From CAZDXJ01 sp050303615 (GTDB taxonomy: Bacteria; Pseudomonadota; Gammaproteobacteria; Methylococcales; Methylomonadaceae), in contig JBNLCC010000157.1 of assembly GCA_050303615.1 (NCBI GenBank), positions 18,280 through 82,279 on the forward strand: a stretch of 64,000 nucleotides of DNA. The letters run 5' to 3'. Below the pieces are notes generated by a model. The model did not search any database. It was not told the origin of the DNA and worked only from the letters and a program-made list of their open reading frames with translations. Below, piece after piece: positions 8,872 through 17,769 of the stretch. Position 1 is the stretch's first letter, and the number at the start of each line of letters is the position of its first letter. Both the position numbers and the translations under genes were made by a program.

Positions 8872-10200
8872 TTAAATTCCTAAACGAATCGATTGCAGCG
8901 ATTGAAATTTAGCGGCGGGATCGACCGTCCGTCGAATCGCCTTAAAACGAGCGGACTTATCCCGGTAAGTGTTTTCAAAAAATTCCCCGGACATTCTCGC
9001 GTCTTTTGTCAGATAAAGTCTGCCGCCATAATTCTGCGTGATTCCGTCCAGTTTTGCCAATACCGGGAAAAGGTGCCTGTTCATCGGAAAGTCAAGTGCC
9101 AGCGTATAACCTTTCATCGGAAAGGAAAGTACGCCGCCGTGTTGCTCGCCAAACAATTTTAACACGGCAAGAAAAGACCCCAACCCGCTGGCGGAAATCG
9201 TCTGTAGAATGGTTTTTAGCCCCTCATAGCTGTTTTCCAGGGGCAGCACGCATTGATACTGAATGAATCCGCGATTACCATATATGCGGTTCCAGTGATG
9301 TATGGCGTCCAGCGGGTAAAAGTAACTGTCGTAATCGATGAAAGAATGTTCGATGTCTTTGCTTTTTGCAAAATACAGATTATTGAATAATTTGACACTG
9401 AAACTGTTTAAGGTGCCGGAGGGAAATTCAAAGGGAATGGTCAACTTGGTTTTTTCAGGGACGCGCAATGGCGAACGTCCGAGTTGCGGAGGCAATATCT
9501 GCTGTTCGGCGTGTTCGCCCAGCATCAGCAGCGACCTGCCGAGTTCGCGCCCTTTTGCAAGGCAGTCAATCCAGCCCACGCTATAGGTCCAATTATAATT
9601 GTGTTCAAATTGCCGCATAATGTCGTCCAGATTGCGGCATTTAATGGTTTTCTGAAAGATATAGGCACTTGCAACGGCGACCAGACGCAACGACACTTCC
9701 AGGATGACGCCGGTCAGCCCCATGCCGCCGAATGTGGCATAAAACAGGTCCGCATGGCGGTCCCGCGAGCACTGCACGATTTCCCCGTTGGCGAGCAGCA
9801 GCGAAAAGCTTTCGACACAGCATGAAAAAGAACCATTTTTATGGTGGTTTTTACCGTGGACATCGGAAGCGATCGCGCCGCCGATGGAAACAAACTTGGT
9901 TCCGGGGGTGACCGGAATGAACCAGCCCCGTACAACAAACGTATCCAGTAACTCGGCCAGGGTCAGCCCGGATTCGCAAGTGAGCGTGCCGGTGCTATCG
10001 TCGAAAGCAAGCATTCTGTTATAGGCATGGGTCGAGACGATCGCCGCAGCCGATAGCGCCGAATCGCCGTATGCCCGGCCCATGCCCCGGGTTATCAATG
10101 ACTCCGTCGATTTTACAATGGCCTGCAGCGTTGCGATGTCGTTAAATGGCACCAGCTTTGTGTCTACTTTCGGGTAACGGCCCCAACCGCTGATAATCAT
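8872..10200 (-). CDS. FAD-binding oxidase, DprE1-like (polyprenyl-phospho-ribose 2'-oxidase)
   Basis: A 442-residue protein of the vanillyl-alcohol-oxidase flavoprotein fold. The FAD loop RGMGRAYGDSA (about residues 38-48) and DVHGKNHHKNGSF (about 113-125) closely match the equivalent DprE1 segments. The His in the second motif is an FAD-contacting residue of DprE1. The C-terminus RFKAIRRTVDPAAKFQS is typical of this oxidase group. In mycobacteria the enzyme makes the 2-keto intermediate on the way to decaprenyl-phospho-arabinose. It overlaps ampD by four bases upstream and is followed directly by the DprE2-like gene. The pathway assignment is inferred from three co-located homologues. Confidence 0.85.
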   Translation of the reverse strand: MIISGWGRYPKVDTKLVPFNDIATLQAIVKSTESLITRGMGRAYGDSALSAAAIVSTHAYNRMLAFDDSTGTLTCESGLTLAELLDTFVVRGWFIPVTPGTKFVSIGGAIASDVHGKNHHKNGSFSCCVESFSLLLANGEIVQCSRDRHADLFYATFGGMGLTGVILEVSLRLVAVASAYIFQKTIKCRNLDDIMRQFEHNYNWTYSVGWIDCLAKGRELGRSLLMLGEHAEQQILPPQLGRSPLRVPEKTKLTIPFEFPSGTLNSFSVKLFNNLYFAKSKDIEHSFIDYDSYFYPLDAIHHWNRIYGNRGFIQYQCVLPLENSYEGLKTILQTISASGLGSFLAVLKLFGEQHGGVLSFPMKGYTLALDFPMNRHLFPVLAKLDGITQNYGGRLYLTKDARMSGEFFENTYRDKSARFKAIRRTVDPAAKFQSLQSIRLGI

Positions 10201-10742
10201 GTATGCAATAATTCAAATAGCTTATCCCAGGCGAAATGCTCGCCGGGATCGGTTTTTCTGCCGGGCGCGATGCTGCTGTGTCCGGTAATCCGCCGCTTGT
10301 CCAGGCTGGGATAGTGGTGCAACAACGCGCTTATTATCTCTGCCAGATTATGGTATTGTAGATTCGTAAAACCGTTCGTTTCCGTACCTTCCAGCTCGAT
10401 GCCGATCGAAAAATCATTGCAGTCGCTTCGGCCGTGATATTCGGAGGCTCCGGCATGCCAGGCGCGTTTATTGAATGGCACATATTGTGTAACGTATCCG
10501 TCGCGGCTGATCAGCAGATGCGCGGAAACCTTTAACTGGTAAACCTCCTTGAAGTAAGGATGATCCGAAGGGTTGAGCCGATTGCAAAACAGCTGGTCAA
10601 TATAATTGTTGTTGAATTCGCCGGGCGGCAGGCTGATGCAATGGATGACAATTAACGAAATATCCGCTTCGTCGGACCTCTCGTTGAAATTAGGCGAAGA
10701 AAGCTGCTTGGCGCAATCCAAGCGGTGCTGTTTAATATCCAT
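10197..10742 (-). CDS. ampD: 1,6-anhydro-N-acetylmuramyl-L-alanine amidase
   Basis: A 181-residue cytoplasmic zinc amidase of the amidase_2 family. It cleaves the peptide from 1,6-anhydroMurNAc during cell-wall recycling. Visible are the zinc-binding His in VIHCISLPPGEF, the conserved GIELEGTE (catalytic Glu region), and GHSSIAPGRKTDPG carrying the other His and Asp ligands. The length is normal and there is no signal peptide, which separates it from periplasmic AmiD. It overlaps the DprE1-like gene by four bases and is divergent from nadC, a common arrangement next to nadC in gammaproteobacteria. Confidence 0.93.
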   Translation of the reverse strand: MDIKQHRLDCAKQLSSPNFNERSDEADISLIVIHCISLPPGEFNNNYIDQLFCNRLNPSDHPYFKEVYQLKVSAHLLISRDGYVTQYVPFNKRAWHAGASEYHGRSDCNDFSIGIELEGTETNGFTNLQYHNLAEIISALLHHYPSLDKRRITGHSSIAPGRKTDPGEHFAWDKLFELLHT

Positions 10743-10779
10743 TTGCTAAAGATAACATAGATTGATTACCAATAATTTT

Positions 10780-11616
10780 ATGACAAACATCCCCAATCTG
10801 AAATCGATAAAACCGTTTCTGGAGGAAGATATCGGAAGCGGCGATTTAACGGCTGCCATTATACCTGCATCGGAAACGGCTGAAGCGGAAATCATCACGC
10901 GTGAAAACATGGTGCTATGCGGCCGTCCGTGGATGGAGGCGGTTTTTAAGGAACTGGACAAGGGCGTCGGTTTTCAGTGGTTTGTCGAGGAAGGGGAGAG
11001 TGTCGCGGCAAATACCAAACTCTGCTTGGTTTCCGGCCATGCGCGGGCCTTGTTGACCGGTGAGCGGACGGCACTCAATCTGTTGCAGATTTTGTCGGCA
11101 ACGGCAACGCTGTCAAGGTCCTATGCCGAGGCAGTTGCCGGAACCGGTTGCAAGGTATTGGATACCCGCAAAACCATTCCGGGATTGCGCGCGGCACAGA
11201 AATATGCGGTACAGTGCGGCGGTTGCTACAACCATCGCATGGGGCTTTATGACGCCATATTGATCAAGGAAAATCATATCATTGCCGCCGGTTCGATCAG
11301 CGCTGCGGTCAGACAGGCCAGGCGGATCAGTTCGGTGCCGGTGGAAGTGGAAGTCGAAACGCTGGACGAATTCAGGCAGGCCATCGTGGCCCGGCCGGAC
11401 AGAATCATGCTGGATAATTTTGCGTTGCAGGATCTGCGCGCCGCGGTCGAGATCAATTCCGGGCACATCGAACTGGAAGCGTCAGGCAATATCGGCCTGC
11501 ATAACATTCGTGAAATCGCCGAAACCGGGGTGGATTTTATTTCCATCGGGGCATTGACCAAAAATGTTTCGGCTATCGATTTGTCGATGCGGATCAAACT
11601 GGAGCGATCATCATGA
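10780..11616 (+). CDS. nadC: Quinolinate phosphoribosyltransferase (carboxylating)
   Basis: Converts quinolinate and PRPP to nicotinate mononucleotide in de novo NAD synthesis. Motifs seen are EDIGSGDLTA near the N-terminus, the active-site region TRKTIPGLRAAQKYAV, GGCYNHRMGLYDAILIKENH, and EVEVETLDEF. ATG at 10780 gives 278 residues; an in-frame TTG at 10762 would add six residues without family support. The gene overlaps the following flavin reductase by four bases (ATGA). It is divergent from ampD with only about 37 bp between starts, so the promoters must overlap. Confidence 0.95.
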   Translation: MTNIPNLKSIKPFLEEDIGSGDLTAAIIPASETAEAEIITRENMVLCGRPWMEAVFKELDKGVGFQWFVEEGESVAANTKLCLVSGHARALLTGERTALNLLQILSATATLSRSYAEAVAGTGCKVLDTRKTIPGLRAAQKYAVQCGGCYNHRMGLYDAILIKENHIIAAGSISAAVRQARRISSVPVEVEVETLDEFRQAIVARPDRIMLDNFALQDLRAAVEINSGHIELEASGNIGLHNIREIAETGVDFISIGALTKNVSAIDLSMRIKLERSS

Positions 11617-12104
11617 GCGAACAAACCGCACAATTATTTAACTACATCAGCCACGGCGTTTATGTGATCGGCGTCAGCGACGGCGAGCATCAAAATGCGT
11701 TCACTGCAGCCTGTGTCATGCTGGTTTCTTTTGATCCGTTGTTAATCACGCTGAGCATTAATCCGCAGCATTATTCCTACAAGCTGCTGAAAGCCGGCGG
11801 TATCTGCACGGTGAACGTGCTGTCCAAGGATCAATATCGCTTGGCCGAACATTTCGGTACGCCTGGCGTCAGGGATAAAATGTCCGGTCATCGCTGGCTG
11901 AAGGCAAAAACCGGCGCCCCGGTTTTGTCGGAATCTCTTGCTTATCTTGATTGCCGGGTCAGTCATTATTGTGCCGCCGGAGATCACCAATTGGCGGTGT
12001 GTCAGGTTGTGGCGGGCGGACTGCTAAATGAGGGCGAGCCGCTGCTTTACAGCGAGACGGGCGATATGGACGGCAGCAGCAAGTTGTATGCGGATCTGAC
12101 CTAA
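11613..12104 (+). CDS. Flavin reductase family (FMN-binding split barrel) protein
   Basis: A 163-residue protein of the flavin-reductase-like domain family, with the fold markers HGVYVIGVSDG, NAFTAACVMLVSFDPLLITLSIN and a C-terminal HQLAVCQVVAGG. Such proteins reduce flavin for partner oxygenases or act as stand-alone flavoproteins. No oxygenase partner lies nearby, so the physiological role is open. It is coupled to nadC by a four-base overlap. Confidence 0.85.
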   Translation: MSEQTAQLFNYISHGVYVIGVSDGEHQNAFTAACVMLVSFDPLLITLSINPQHYSYKLLKAGGICTVNVLSKDQYRLAEHFGTPGVRDKMSGHRWLKAKTGAPVLSESLAYLDCRVSHYCAAGDHQLAVCQVVAGGLLNEGEPLLYSETGDMDGSSKLYADLT

Positions 12105-12156
12105 TGTCTAGCCGATGTTTTGGTTAAAAACAATCACGTCTTGCGGGGATGTATGG

Positions 12157-13554
12157 TTATCTTAGCGGGAACATTTTATCCGGGTTGAGAATGCCGTTCG
12201 GATCGAACCGGTTTTTTATATCGCGCATCAGCTGCAATGTTTCGCAGTCAATCTCGCGGTCGACAAAATCCCGTTTTTCAATGCCGACGCCGTGTTCGCC
12301 GGACAACGACCCTCTAAGACGCAGCACCAGGGAAAACACCTCGTCCAGACATTGCCGCGCCTTGTCGCTGTGACCCGGCTGATTCGGATCGAGTAGCAGA
12401 TTGACATGAATATTGCCGTTGCCGGCATGACCGAAATTGATGATCGGCAAGCGGTATTTTAGCGACAGCTGATCCAAACCCTCTATCAATGCCGGCATTT
12501 CGGTAACGGGCACGACCACATCCTCATTGATTTTTTTTGGCGCAATTTTTCGCAATGCCGGCGCCAGTGCTTTCCTGATCCGCCATAATTCATCAGTTTC
12601 CGCAGCGGATTGCGCGATATGCAACTCCAGCAAACCGCTGTTTTTTGCCGCTTCGGCAACACGCTGTGCGGCATAAGCCAGGCTTGGTTCGGGACCGTCA
12701 ACTTCGATCATCAACAGGGCGCCGGCATGTTCCGGCAAATCCGCCTGACTGGCATCGCGCAGCAGGTCGAGCGCGTTACCGTCGATAAACTCCAATGCGC
12801 AGGGCGTTACCGGCCGGGCCATGATTGCGGATACCGCTGCAGCAGCGGCGTGTACCGAAAGGTAAACGGCGCGCAGGGTGGTTTTCGCCTCGGGCAACGG
12901 CGTCAGCTTCAGCGTCGCTTCGGTAATAACGGCCAGCGTGCCCTCCGAACCCAGCAATAAACGGGTCAGGTCATAACCGACAACGCCTTTGCTGGTAAAA
13001 ACACCGACTTTGATTTCCTTGCCGGCGCCGGTGACGGCGCGCAAACCGAGGGTGTTTTCCCGCGGTGTGCCGTATTTGACAGCGCGCGGTCCGGCGGAAT
13101 TGTAAGCCAAATTGCCGCCGATACTGCAATAGGCGGCACTGGTCGGGTCGGGAGGCCAGAAAAAGCCCCGTTCCGCAACGACGTCCTGCAGTTCCTGGTT
13201 GGTCAGTCCCGGTTCAACAGTGATATAGCGGTTGTCCGGAGAAAACTCCAACACGCGCCGCATGCGTTCCGTCGACATAATAACACCGCCGCGCAACGGC
13301 ACCGTTGCGCCTGTCGTGCCGGTAGCGCGTCCGCGGGCGGTCAGCGGGACTTTATATTGATTGCAGAGTTGCAGCGTTGCGGCTACCTGCTCGTGCTTTT
13401 CGGGAAAAACCACCGCCTGCGGCAAACTGTGCCGGCGGCTGTTATCATAACCGTAAGTCCAGCAATCCGCCGGGTCGGTCAACAAGCTCTTGCCGGGAAA
13501 TATCATGCCCAGTGAGGTGAGCAAAGGCTTGGCAAGAGGGGCAAAATCACTCAC
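12157..13554 (-). CDS. FAD-linked oxidase, D-lactate/glycolate dehydrogenase (GlcD) type
   Basis: A 465-residue flavoprotein with the FAD-binding type 4 domain (LTARGRATGTTGATVPL, SIGGNLAYNSAGPRAVKYG, LLGSEGTLAVITEATLKL). The C-terminal catalytic domain contains the metal/substrate motif FGHAGNGNIHVN and SGEHGVGIEKRDF. These are characteristic of D-2-hydroxyacid dehydrogenases feeding electrons to quinones or cytochrome. No glcE/glcF neighbours are present, so a single-subunit D-lactate dehydrogenase is the more likely role. It sits on the strand opposite the flavin reductase and about 25 bp from diaA. Confidence 0.87.
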   Translation of the reverse strand: MSDFAPLAKPLLTSLGMIFPGKSLLTDPADCWTYGYDNSRRHSLPQAVVFPEKHEQVAATLQLCNQYKVPLTARGRATGTTGATVPLRGGVIMSTERMRRVLEFSPDNRYITVEPGLTNQELQDVVAERGFFWPPDPTSAAYCSIGGNLAYNSAGPRAVKYGTPRENTLGLRAVTGAGKEIKVGVFTSKGVVGYDLTRLLLGSEGTLAVITEATLKLTPLPEAKTTLRAVYLSVHAAAAAVSAIMARPVTPCALEFIDGNALDLLRDASQADLPEHAGALLMIEVDGPEPSLAYAAQRVAEAAKNSGLLELHIAQSAAETDELWRIRKALAPALRKIAPKKINEDVVVPVTEMPALIEGLDQLSLKYRLPIINFGHAGNGNIHVNLLLDPNQPGHSDKARQCLDEVFSLVLRLRGSLSGEHGVGIEKRDFVDREIDCETLQLMRDIKNRFDPNGILNPDKMFPLR

Positions 13555-13578
13555 TGCCGGTTGCAGGCTTAAAGCCGT

Positions 13579-14166
13579 TTATCCGCCGAACAACTGGTGG
13601 TCAATCAAGTCACACAGGCAATGACTGATGAGCAAATGCGTTTCCTGGATTCGGGCGGTAGAAGATGCGGGGACCCGAATCTCAATATCGGTCTCGTCCA
13701 GCAAGGTGGCCAGCGTTCCCCCGTCTTTGCCGGTAACCGCTATCACCGACAAACCTTTGTCATGGGCGCAGGAAACCGCTTTGAGGATGTTGGCCGAATT
13801 GCCGCTGGTGGTGTAAACCAGCAGGATATCGCCTTTTTGCCCCAATGCCCGCAGCTGCTTGGAAAAAACATCATCAAACAGATAATCATTGGCGATCGAG
13901 GTAATGGTGGACGTATCGGTGGTCAAGGCGATAGCCGGCAATGCCGGCCGTTCGCGTTCGAAGCGATTGAGCATTTCCGAGGAGAAATGCTGTGCTTCGC
14001 CCGCTGATCCGCCGTTGCCGCAGGTTAAAACCTTTTTATCGGCAAGCAGCGCAGTGACGATTTTTTGCGAGGCAAATTCAATGAGTTCACATAAATTTGC
14101 CATTGCATCCTGCTTGGTCTGGATGCTGTCGGTGAAATGATTAATTATTCTGTCTTGCAAGCTCAT
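13579..14166 (-). CDS. diaA: SIS-domain protein DiaA (DnaA initiator-associating) / phosphoheptose isomerase-like
   Basis: A 195-residue SIS-domain protein starting MSLQDRIINHF at 14166; the longer frame to 14229 runs into yraN. It has CGNGGSAGEAQHFSSEM and YTTSGNSANIL, the two phosphosugar-binding loops shared by GmhA and DiaA. The order lpoA-yraN-diaA is that of E. coli yraM-yraN-yraO, which favours DiaA, the DnaA-binding replication-timing factor, over the heptose isomerase GmhA. The two families cannot be separated by these motifs alone. Confidence 0.85.
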   Translation of the reverse strand: MSLQDRIINHFTDSIQTKQDAMANLCELIEFASQKIVTALLADKKVLTCGNGGSAGEAQHFSSEMLNRFERERPALPAIALTTDTSTITSIANDYLFDDVFSKQLRALGQKGDILLVYTTSGNSANILKAVSCAHDKGLSVIAVTGKDGGTLATLLDETDIEIRVPASSTARIQETHLLISHCLCDLIDHQLFGG

Positions 14167-14173
14167 AGTAATG

Positions 14174-14533
14174 TTATGCCTGAAATGCGTTTTCAATCCA
14201 ATTGAGGGTGCCGTTACCGGAGATGGCAATGACGTCGAAGCGAACCGGCTGGTTGTTTCCGTTTGCCGCCAAATACAGACTGGCAGCCGCTATTATACGG
14301 GATTGTTTGGCCGTCGTGATGCTTTCCAGTGCGCTACCGTATTTATTTGATTTACGATATCGTACTTCGACGAACACCAGGATGTTGCCGTCCCGCATAA
14401 TCAAATCGATTTCCCCGGCTTTGCAGCGGTAATTCCGGTCAACGGTTTTAAGGCCCTGCTTAACCAGAAAGCGGTATGCCTGTTGCTCGGCTTTGTCTCC
14501 GGTCAATAAATGAGGTGCTTTGCTATTGAACAT
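14174..14533 (-). CDS. yraN: YraN family (UPF0102) putative endonuclease
   Basis: A 119-residue protein of the UPF0102 family with a PD-(D/E)xK nuclease-like core, GEIDLIMRDG...VFVEVRYR, as in E. coli YraN. The start was taken at 14533 (MFNSKAPHLL) because the longer frame upstream lies inside lpoA and has no family similarity; this start overlaps the lpoA stop by eleven bases. The cellular role is unknown. It belongs to the conserved lpoA-yraN-diaA operon. Confidence 0.9.
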   Translation of the reverse strand: MFNSKAPHLLTGDKAEQQAYRFLVKQGLKTVDRNYRCKAGEIDLIMRDGNILVFVEVRYRKSNKYGSALESITTAKQSRIIAAASLYLAANGNNQPVRFDVIAISGNGTLNWIENAFQA

Positions 14534-16421
14534 GGAAAGGGTTGGCATCCGGAATGTCAACGGTATCGACGGTACTAAATTCGTTGATCGGTTCGTTGAC
14601 GAAATCCAGCGGCTGAGGGTAGCCCCGGACAAATTTGGCACAGAGTAGTTTACGTTTGATTCGGTAGTCGCCGGTCATCACTAAATGTCCGGTGGCGCCG
14701 GCATAAGGTGCGCCGCTCAGATCACTCAAATGACTCGCAAGATGATAAGCATCGATGCCCAATGCAACCAGTTTCAAATGGGCATTGCTGACCTGCAATC
14801 TGGACTGCCGCAAGGCGCCGATGCCGAGATTACCCCGATAATTATCATCGAACAGCCACGGCATGTCGCAGAAGGTGATGCCGTTCAGGTCGATGTCTTT
14901 GGCCGGATTCGGCCTGCTGCCGTATATCTGGGCCGTAGCGTAAACGGGAATATCGTTGGCGCGATAAAAATGCAGCTGCGGATTGAGCAGTCGTGCGGTA
15001 TTGGGAGAACCGCTGATAAAAATCGCATCCGCGTCATGACGTCTGCGGGGGGCGAAATGCACGCCGGGGATCAGGCGGCGAATATGGTTATAGCGGTTTT
15101 CGCTTTCGTCAAGATTGAGCAATTGTCTGATTGGCGTGGAAAAATCGTTGTCCTTCGCATTATAAACCTGGACCTCAAGAATACTGCCGCCGGAATTTTG
15201 CCAGAATTCGCTGTAATAACCGGTCAGGCGTTTGCCGAGTTCGGTATTCGGTACCAGTAGCAGTGCTTTTTTATGTCCGTCCGATAAAGCTTTGTTAACC
15301 ACTTGTTCCGCGTCGTCGATCGGGCTGAGTCCGAACTGGTAAAGATTGTTTTTAACCAAGCCGGGAACATGGTTCAACGCCAATACCGGTGTGGTCAATT
15401 CCGTCGTATCAATCAGCCGGCTGATGTTTTTTTTGTTTAACGGACCGATTACTAAATCGGCGCCGTTGGCCAGCGCCTGCCGGTATAAAGTGGCCGGGTC
15501 GGCTGCAGCGCTGTCGTAGTATCGAATCTGCGGCTTGAAGCTTTGCCCGTCCCGGTTATAAGCGGCTTCAAAGCCGGCGCGTATTGCTTTGCCGGCAGAG
15601 GCGTAGGGGCCGGACTCCGGCAATAGGACGGCTATCGCTGACGGTTGTTGGTAGATGCGCCGGCTTTTGGCAAAATAAGTTTCCAGGTAGCCGGAATTTG
15701 CCGGATGCTGCGGAAAATTGCGGCGCCATTCATTGACGGCATTCTCGAAATATTCAGGGTATTGTTTTTTTGAGTTGACTACTCTGGCGAGAGCCATCCA
15801 GCCGCCCAGACTATCCGGTGGCGGGGGTTGCATGGTTTGCAGTGTTTGATCCGACAACAGGGTCAAACTTTCCAGGATCGCGGTGTAGTTGTCGTACAAT
15901 CGCTGCCGGTCGTCAATATATTGACTCAACGCGATTCGCTGCCGGGCGCTTTTGAGCAATTCGCCGGCCAACGAATAAGCAAAAGCCCGTGATTGATAAT
16001 AGCTTTTGATATCCGTTCTATTGAGTTGCCGCACCGATATCCTGTCCAGATGGGAAAGGGCCCGCTCCGCTTCGCCGAAACTTAGATCGATTTGCGCTTT
16101 AAGTAAATTTAACCGATTGCGCTGCCCTTGTGTGAGTTTTTCCGGTTCAACGGTGTCAATATATTTTTTTGCATCGCCGCTGTTGCCGGATTTAAACAGG
16201 GATTCCGCCGCCAGCAGCCGATAAAGGTTTTGGTTGGAGGATTTTTGTTCGGCAAGTTGTTGGTATAATTGTGCTGCCCGGGTCGGTTCTCCGGTTTGCA
16301 GTAGCTTTTCCGCCTGCGCGGCGCGGCTCGGCGGCGGCGGTGGTTCCTTATACTGTTTCGGTGTACAACCGCCGGCAAACAGCACTGAAAAAAACATCGG
16401 CAGTAGCAAATAATGACGCAT
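14523..16421 (-). CDS. lpoA: Penicillin-binding-protein activator LpoA (LppC) lipoprotein
   Basis: A 632-residue outer-membrane lipoprotein. The signal peptide ends in lipobox FAGGC (Cys at about 19), followed by a proline-rich linker (KEPPPPPS). The N-terminal part has TPR-like helices. The C-terminal part is a periplasmic-binding-protein-like domain (AVLLPESGPYASAGKAI, ADLVIGPLNKKN, FISGSPNTARLLNPQL). In E. coli LpoA activates PBP1A from the outer membrane. It is divergent from rsmI, as in many gammaproteobacteria, with about 77 bp between the starts. Confidence 0.92.
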   Translation of the reverse strand: MRHYLLLPMFFSVLFAGGCTPKQYKEPPPPPSRAAQAEKLLQTGEPTRAAQLYQQLAEQKSSNQNLYRLLAAESLFKSGNSGDAKKYIDTVEPEKLTQGQRNRLNLLKAQIDLSFGEAERALSHLDRISVRQLNRTDIKSYYQSRAFAYSLAGELLKSARQRIALSQYIDDRQRLYDNYTAILESLTLLSDQTLQTMQPPPPDSLGGWMALARVVNSKKQYPEYFENAVNEWRRNFPQHPANSGYLETYFAKSRRIYQQPSAIAVLLPESGPYASAGKAIRAGFEAAYNRDGQSFKPQIRYYDSAAADPATLYRQALANGADLVIGPLNKKNISRLIDTTELTTPVLALNHVPGLVKNNLYQFGLSPIDDAEQVVNKALSDGHKKALLLVPNTELGKRLTGYYSEFWQNSGGSILEVQVYNAKDNDFSTPIRQLLNLDESENRYNHIRRLIPGVHFAPRRRHDADAIFISGSPNTARLLNPQLHFYRANDIPVYATAQIYGSRPNPAKDIDLNGITFCDMPWLFDDNYRGNLGIGALRQSRLQVSNAHLKLVALGIDAYHLASHLSDLSGAPYAGATGHLVMTGDYRIKRKLLCAKFVRGYPQPLDFVNEPINEFSTVDTVDIPDANPFHVQ

Positions 16422-16498
16422 AGGTTCAATCGAAAAAAAATAATTAAAGCCCTTGATGACGTTTCAAGCAAGGCAGGATTATTACGGTATCAAGTTTA

Positions 16499-17353
16499 AT
16501 GTCCGCTAAGCAAGGTAAATTATACGTTGTTGCAACGCCAATCGGTAATTTAGCGGATTTCAGCATGCGAGCCATTGATCTGTTGCAACAGGTCGATTGG
16601 ATTGCCGCCGAGGACACCCGGCATATCCGGGGACTGTTGAAGCATTACGGGATCAGCAACCGGGTAGTCGCACTGCATCAGCACAATGAAACCAAAATGA
16701 TTCCCGAATTGTTGGCGAAAATGCAGGCAGGGCAATCCATTGCGCTGGTATCCGATGCCGGGACGCCGTTGCTTAGCGATCCGGGAATGCCGCTGGTCAG
16801 GGCGGCACGTCAAGCCGGCCTTGACGTGTCGCCGATACCGGGGGCTTGTGCGCTGATTGCCGCATTATCGGTCTCGGGTTTGCCGGTCAGCCGTTTTACT
16901 TTCGAAGGGTTTATCCCAAGAACCTCATCGGCACGGCAAACGTTTTTTAAGCAACGGCTGCAGTGCGAAACAACCTGGGTGTTTTATGAATCGTGCCATC
17001 GCATTCTGGAAACGGTCCGGGATATGGCGCAGGTTCTGCCGCCGCAAAGGCAAATCGTCGTTGCCAGGGAGCTGACCAAACTGTATGAAACCGTTGTCAG
17101 CGGACCGTTGCACGACATGTTGCCGCGCATCGAGCAGGACCCGAATATGCAAAAGGGCGAGTTTGTGGTCATCGTCGCCGCGGCGGAGCAAGCCGACAAC
17201 ACAACCGACGGCGCCGACCCCGAGCAGGAACGCATCCTGGCCATACTGCTCAGGCAATGTTCCATGAAAACGGCGGTTTCGCTGGCAGCCGAAATCACCG
17301 GCGGCCGGAAAAAAACGCTTTACCAGGCCGCTCTACGGCTGGCGGACAAGTGA
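16499..17353 (+). CDS. rsmI: 16S rRNA (cytidine1402-2'-O)-methyltransferase
   Basis: A 284-residue SAM-dependent tetrapyrrole-methylase-fold enzyme that 2'-O-methylates C1402 of 16S rRNA. Diagnostic segments are LYVVATPIGNLADFSMRA at the N-terminus, AEDTRHIRGLLKHYGI, LVSDAGTPLLSDPG, and GFIPRTSSARQ. The C-terminal GGRKKTLYQAAL is also typical. It is divergent from lpoA. The downstream side runs into the heptamer repeat region with no clear terminator. Confidence 0.95.
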   Translation: MSAKQGKLYVVATPIGNLADFSMRAIDLLQQVDWIAAEDTRHIRGLLKHYGISNRVVALHQHNETKMIPELLAKMQAGQSIALVSDAGTPLLSDPGMPLVRAARQAGLDVSPIPGACALIAALSVSGLPVSRFTFEGFIPRTSSARQTFFKQRLQCETTWVFYESCHRILETVRDMAQVLPPQRQIVVARELTKLYETVVSGPLHDMLPRIEQDPNMQKGEFVVIVAAAEQADNTTDGADPEQERILAILLRQCSMKTAVSLAAEITGGRKKTLYQAALRLADK

Positions 17354-17415
17354 TCAGTCCGGCTCGCTATTTTTTCCACCGATAAATTGAACTTTCGAAC
17401 ACCGAATTTTCAAAT

Positions 17416-17518
17416 CCTTGAACCTTGAACCTTGAACCTTGAACCTTGAACCTTGAACCTTGAACCTTGAACCTTGAACCTTGAACCTTGAACCTTGAAC
17501 CTTGAACCTTGAACCTTG
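17416..17518. repeat. Tandem 7-bp repeat, 14 full copies plus a partial copy
   Basis: The unit ccttgaa (minus strand ttcaagg) is repeated without interruption from 17416 to 17513, followed by a partial ccttg. The copies are perfect. Because 7 is not a multiple of 3, all three frames stay open on the minus strand, which creates artificial reading frames with a seven-residue repeat. The array lies between rsmI and the truncated end of a pseudogene. It resembles the short tandemly repeated heptamers known from several bacterial genomes, but the function is unknown. Confidence 0.97.
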
Positions 17519-17725
17519 CCAATACAATACATATCAGCAAGTTGTGATTCCAATGTGAATGCCTGGGAGCGGTAGGCGTCCATGCACTCAAAGGTACAGC
17601 AACGGACTGGTTTCGCCGGAGGATTCCGGCTGCTCCGGTGGCGTTGCCGTGGCGGCGAAACCGGCGGTTGCCGCCACGGTAGCATGGCAATCAGCGTGCG
17701 AACAGATCTGCCATCGGGTGTTTCA
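17519..17725 (-). pseudogene. Truncated, frameshifted remnant of the secreted paralogue family
   Basis: Minus-strand translation in two frames matches the N-terminus of the intact neighbour at 17770-18420. One frame gives VAATAGFAAT...PESSGETS, like its signal peptide end and ESSGEASS. The next frame gives CTFECMDAYRS, like its CPFECKDAYRS. At least one frameshift separates them, and similarity ends where the heptamer array begins. A start-like ATG follows an AAAACACG context near 17725, but that frame stops after eleven codons. It is best seen as a third, dead copy cut off at the repeat array. Confidence 0.7.
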
Positions 17726-17769
17726 TCGTGTTTTCCTCGCTGTTAAATCGTTAAAACCTGCCGTTATAT

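Noticed and set aside
17367..17690. Minus-strand proteins with a seven-residue VQGSRFK repeat
   Set aside because: They come from the heptamer array, which is open in all frames; no independent coding evidence.
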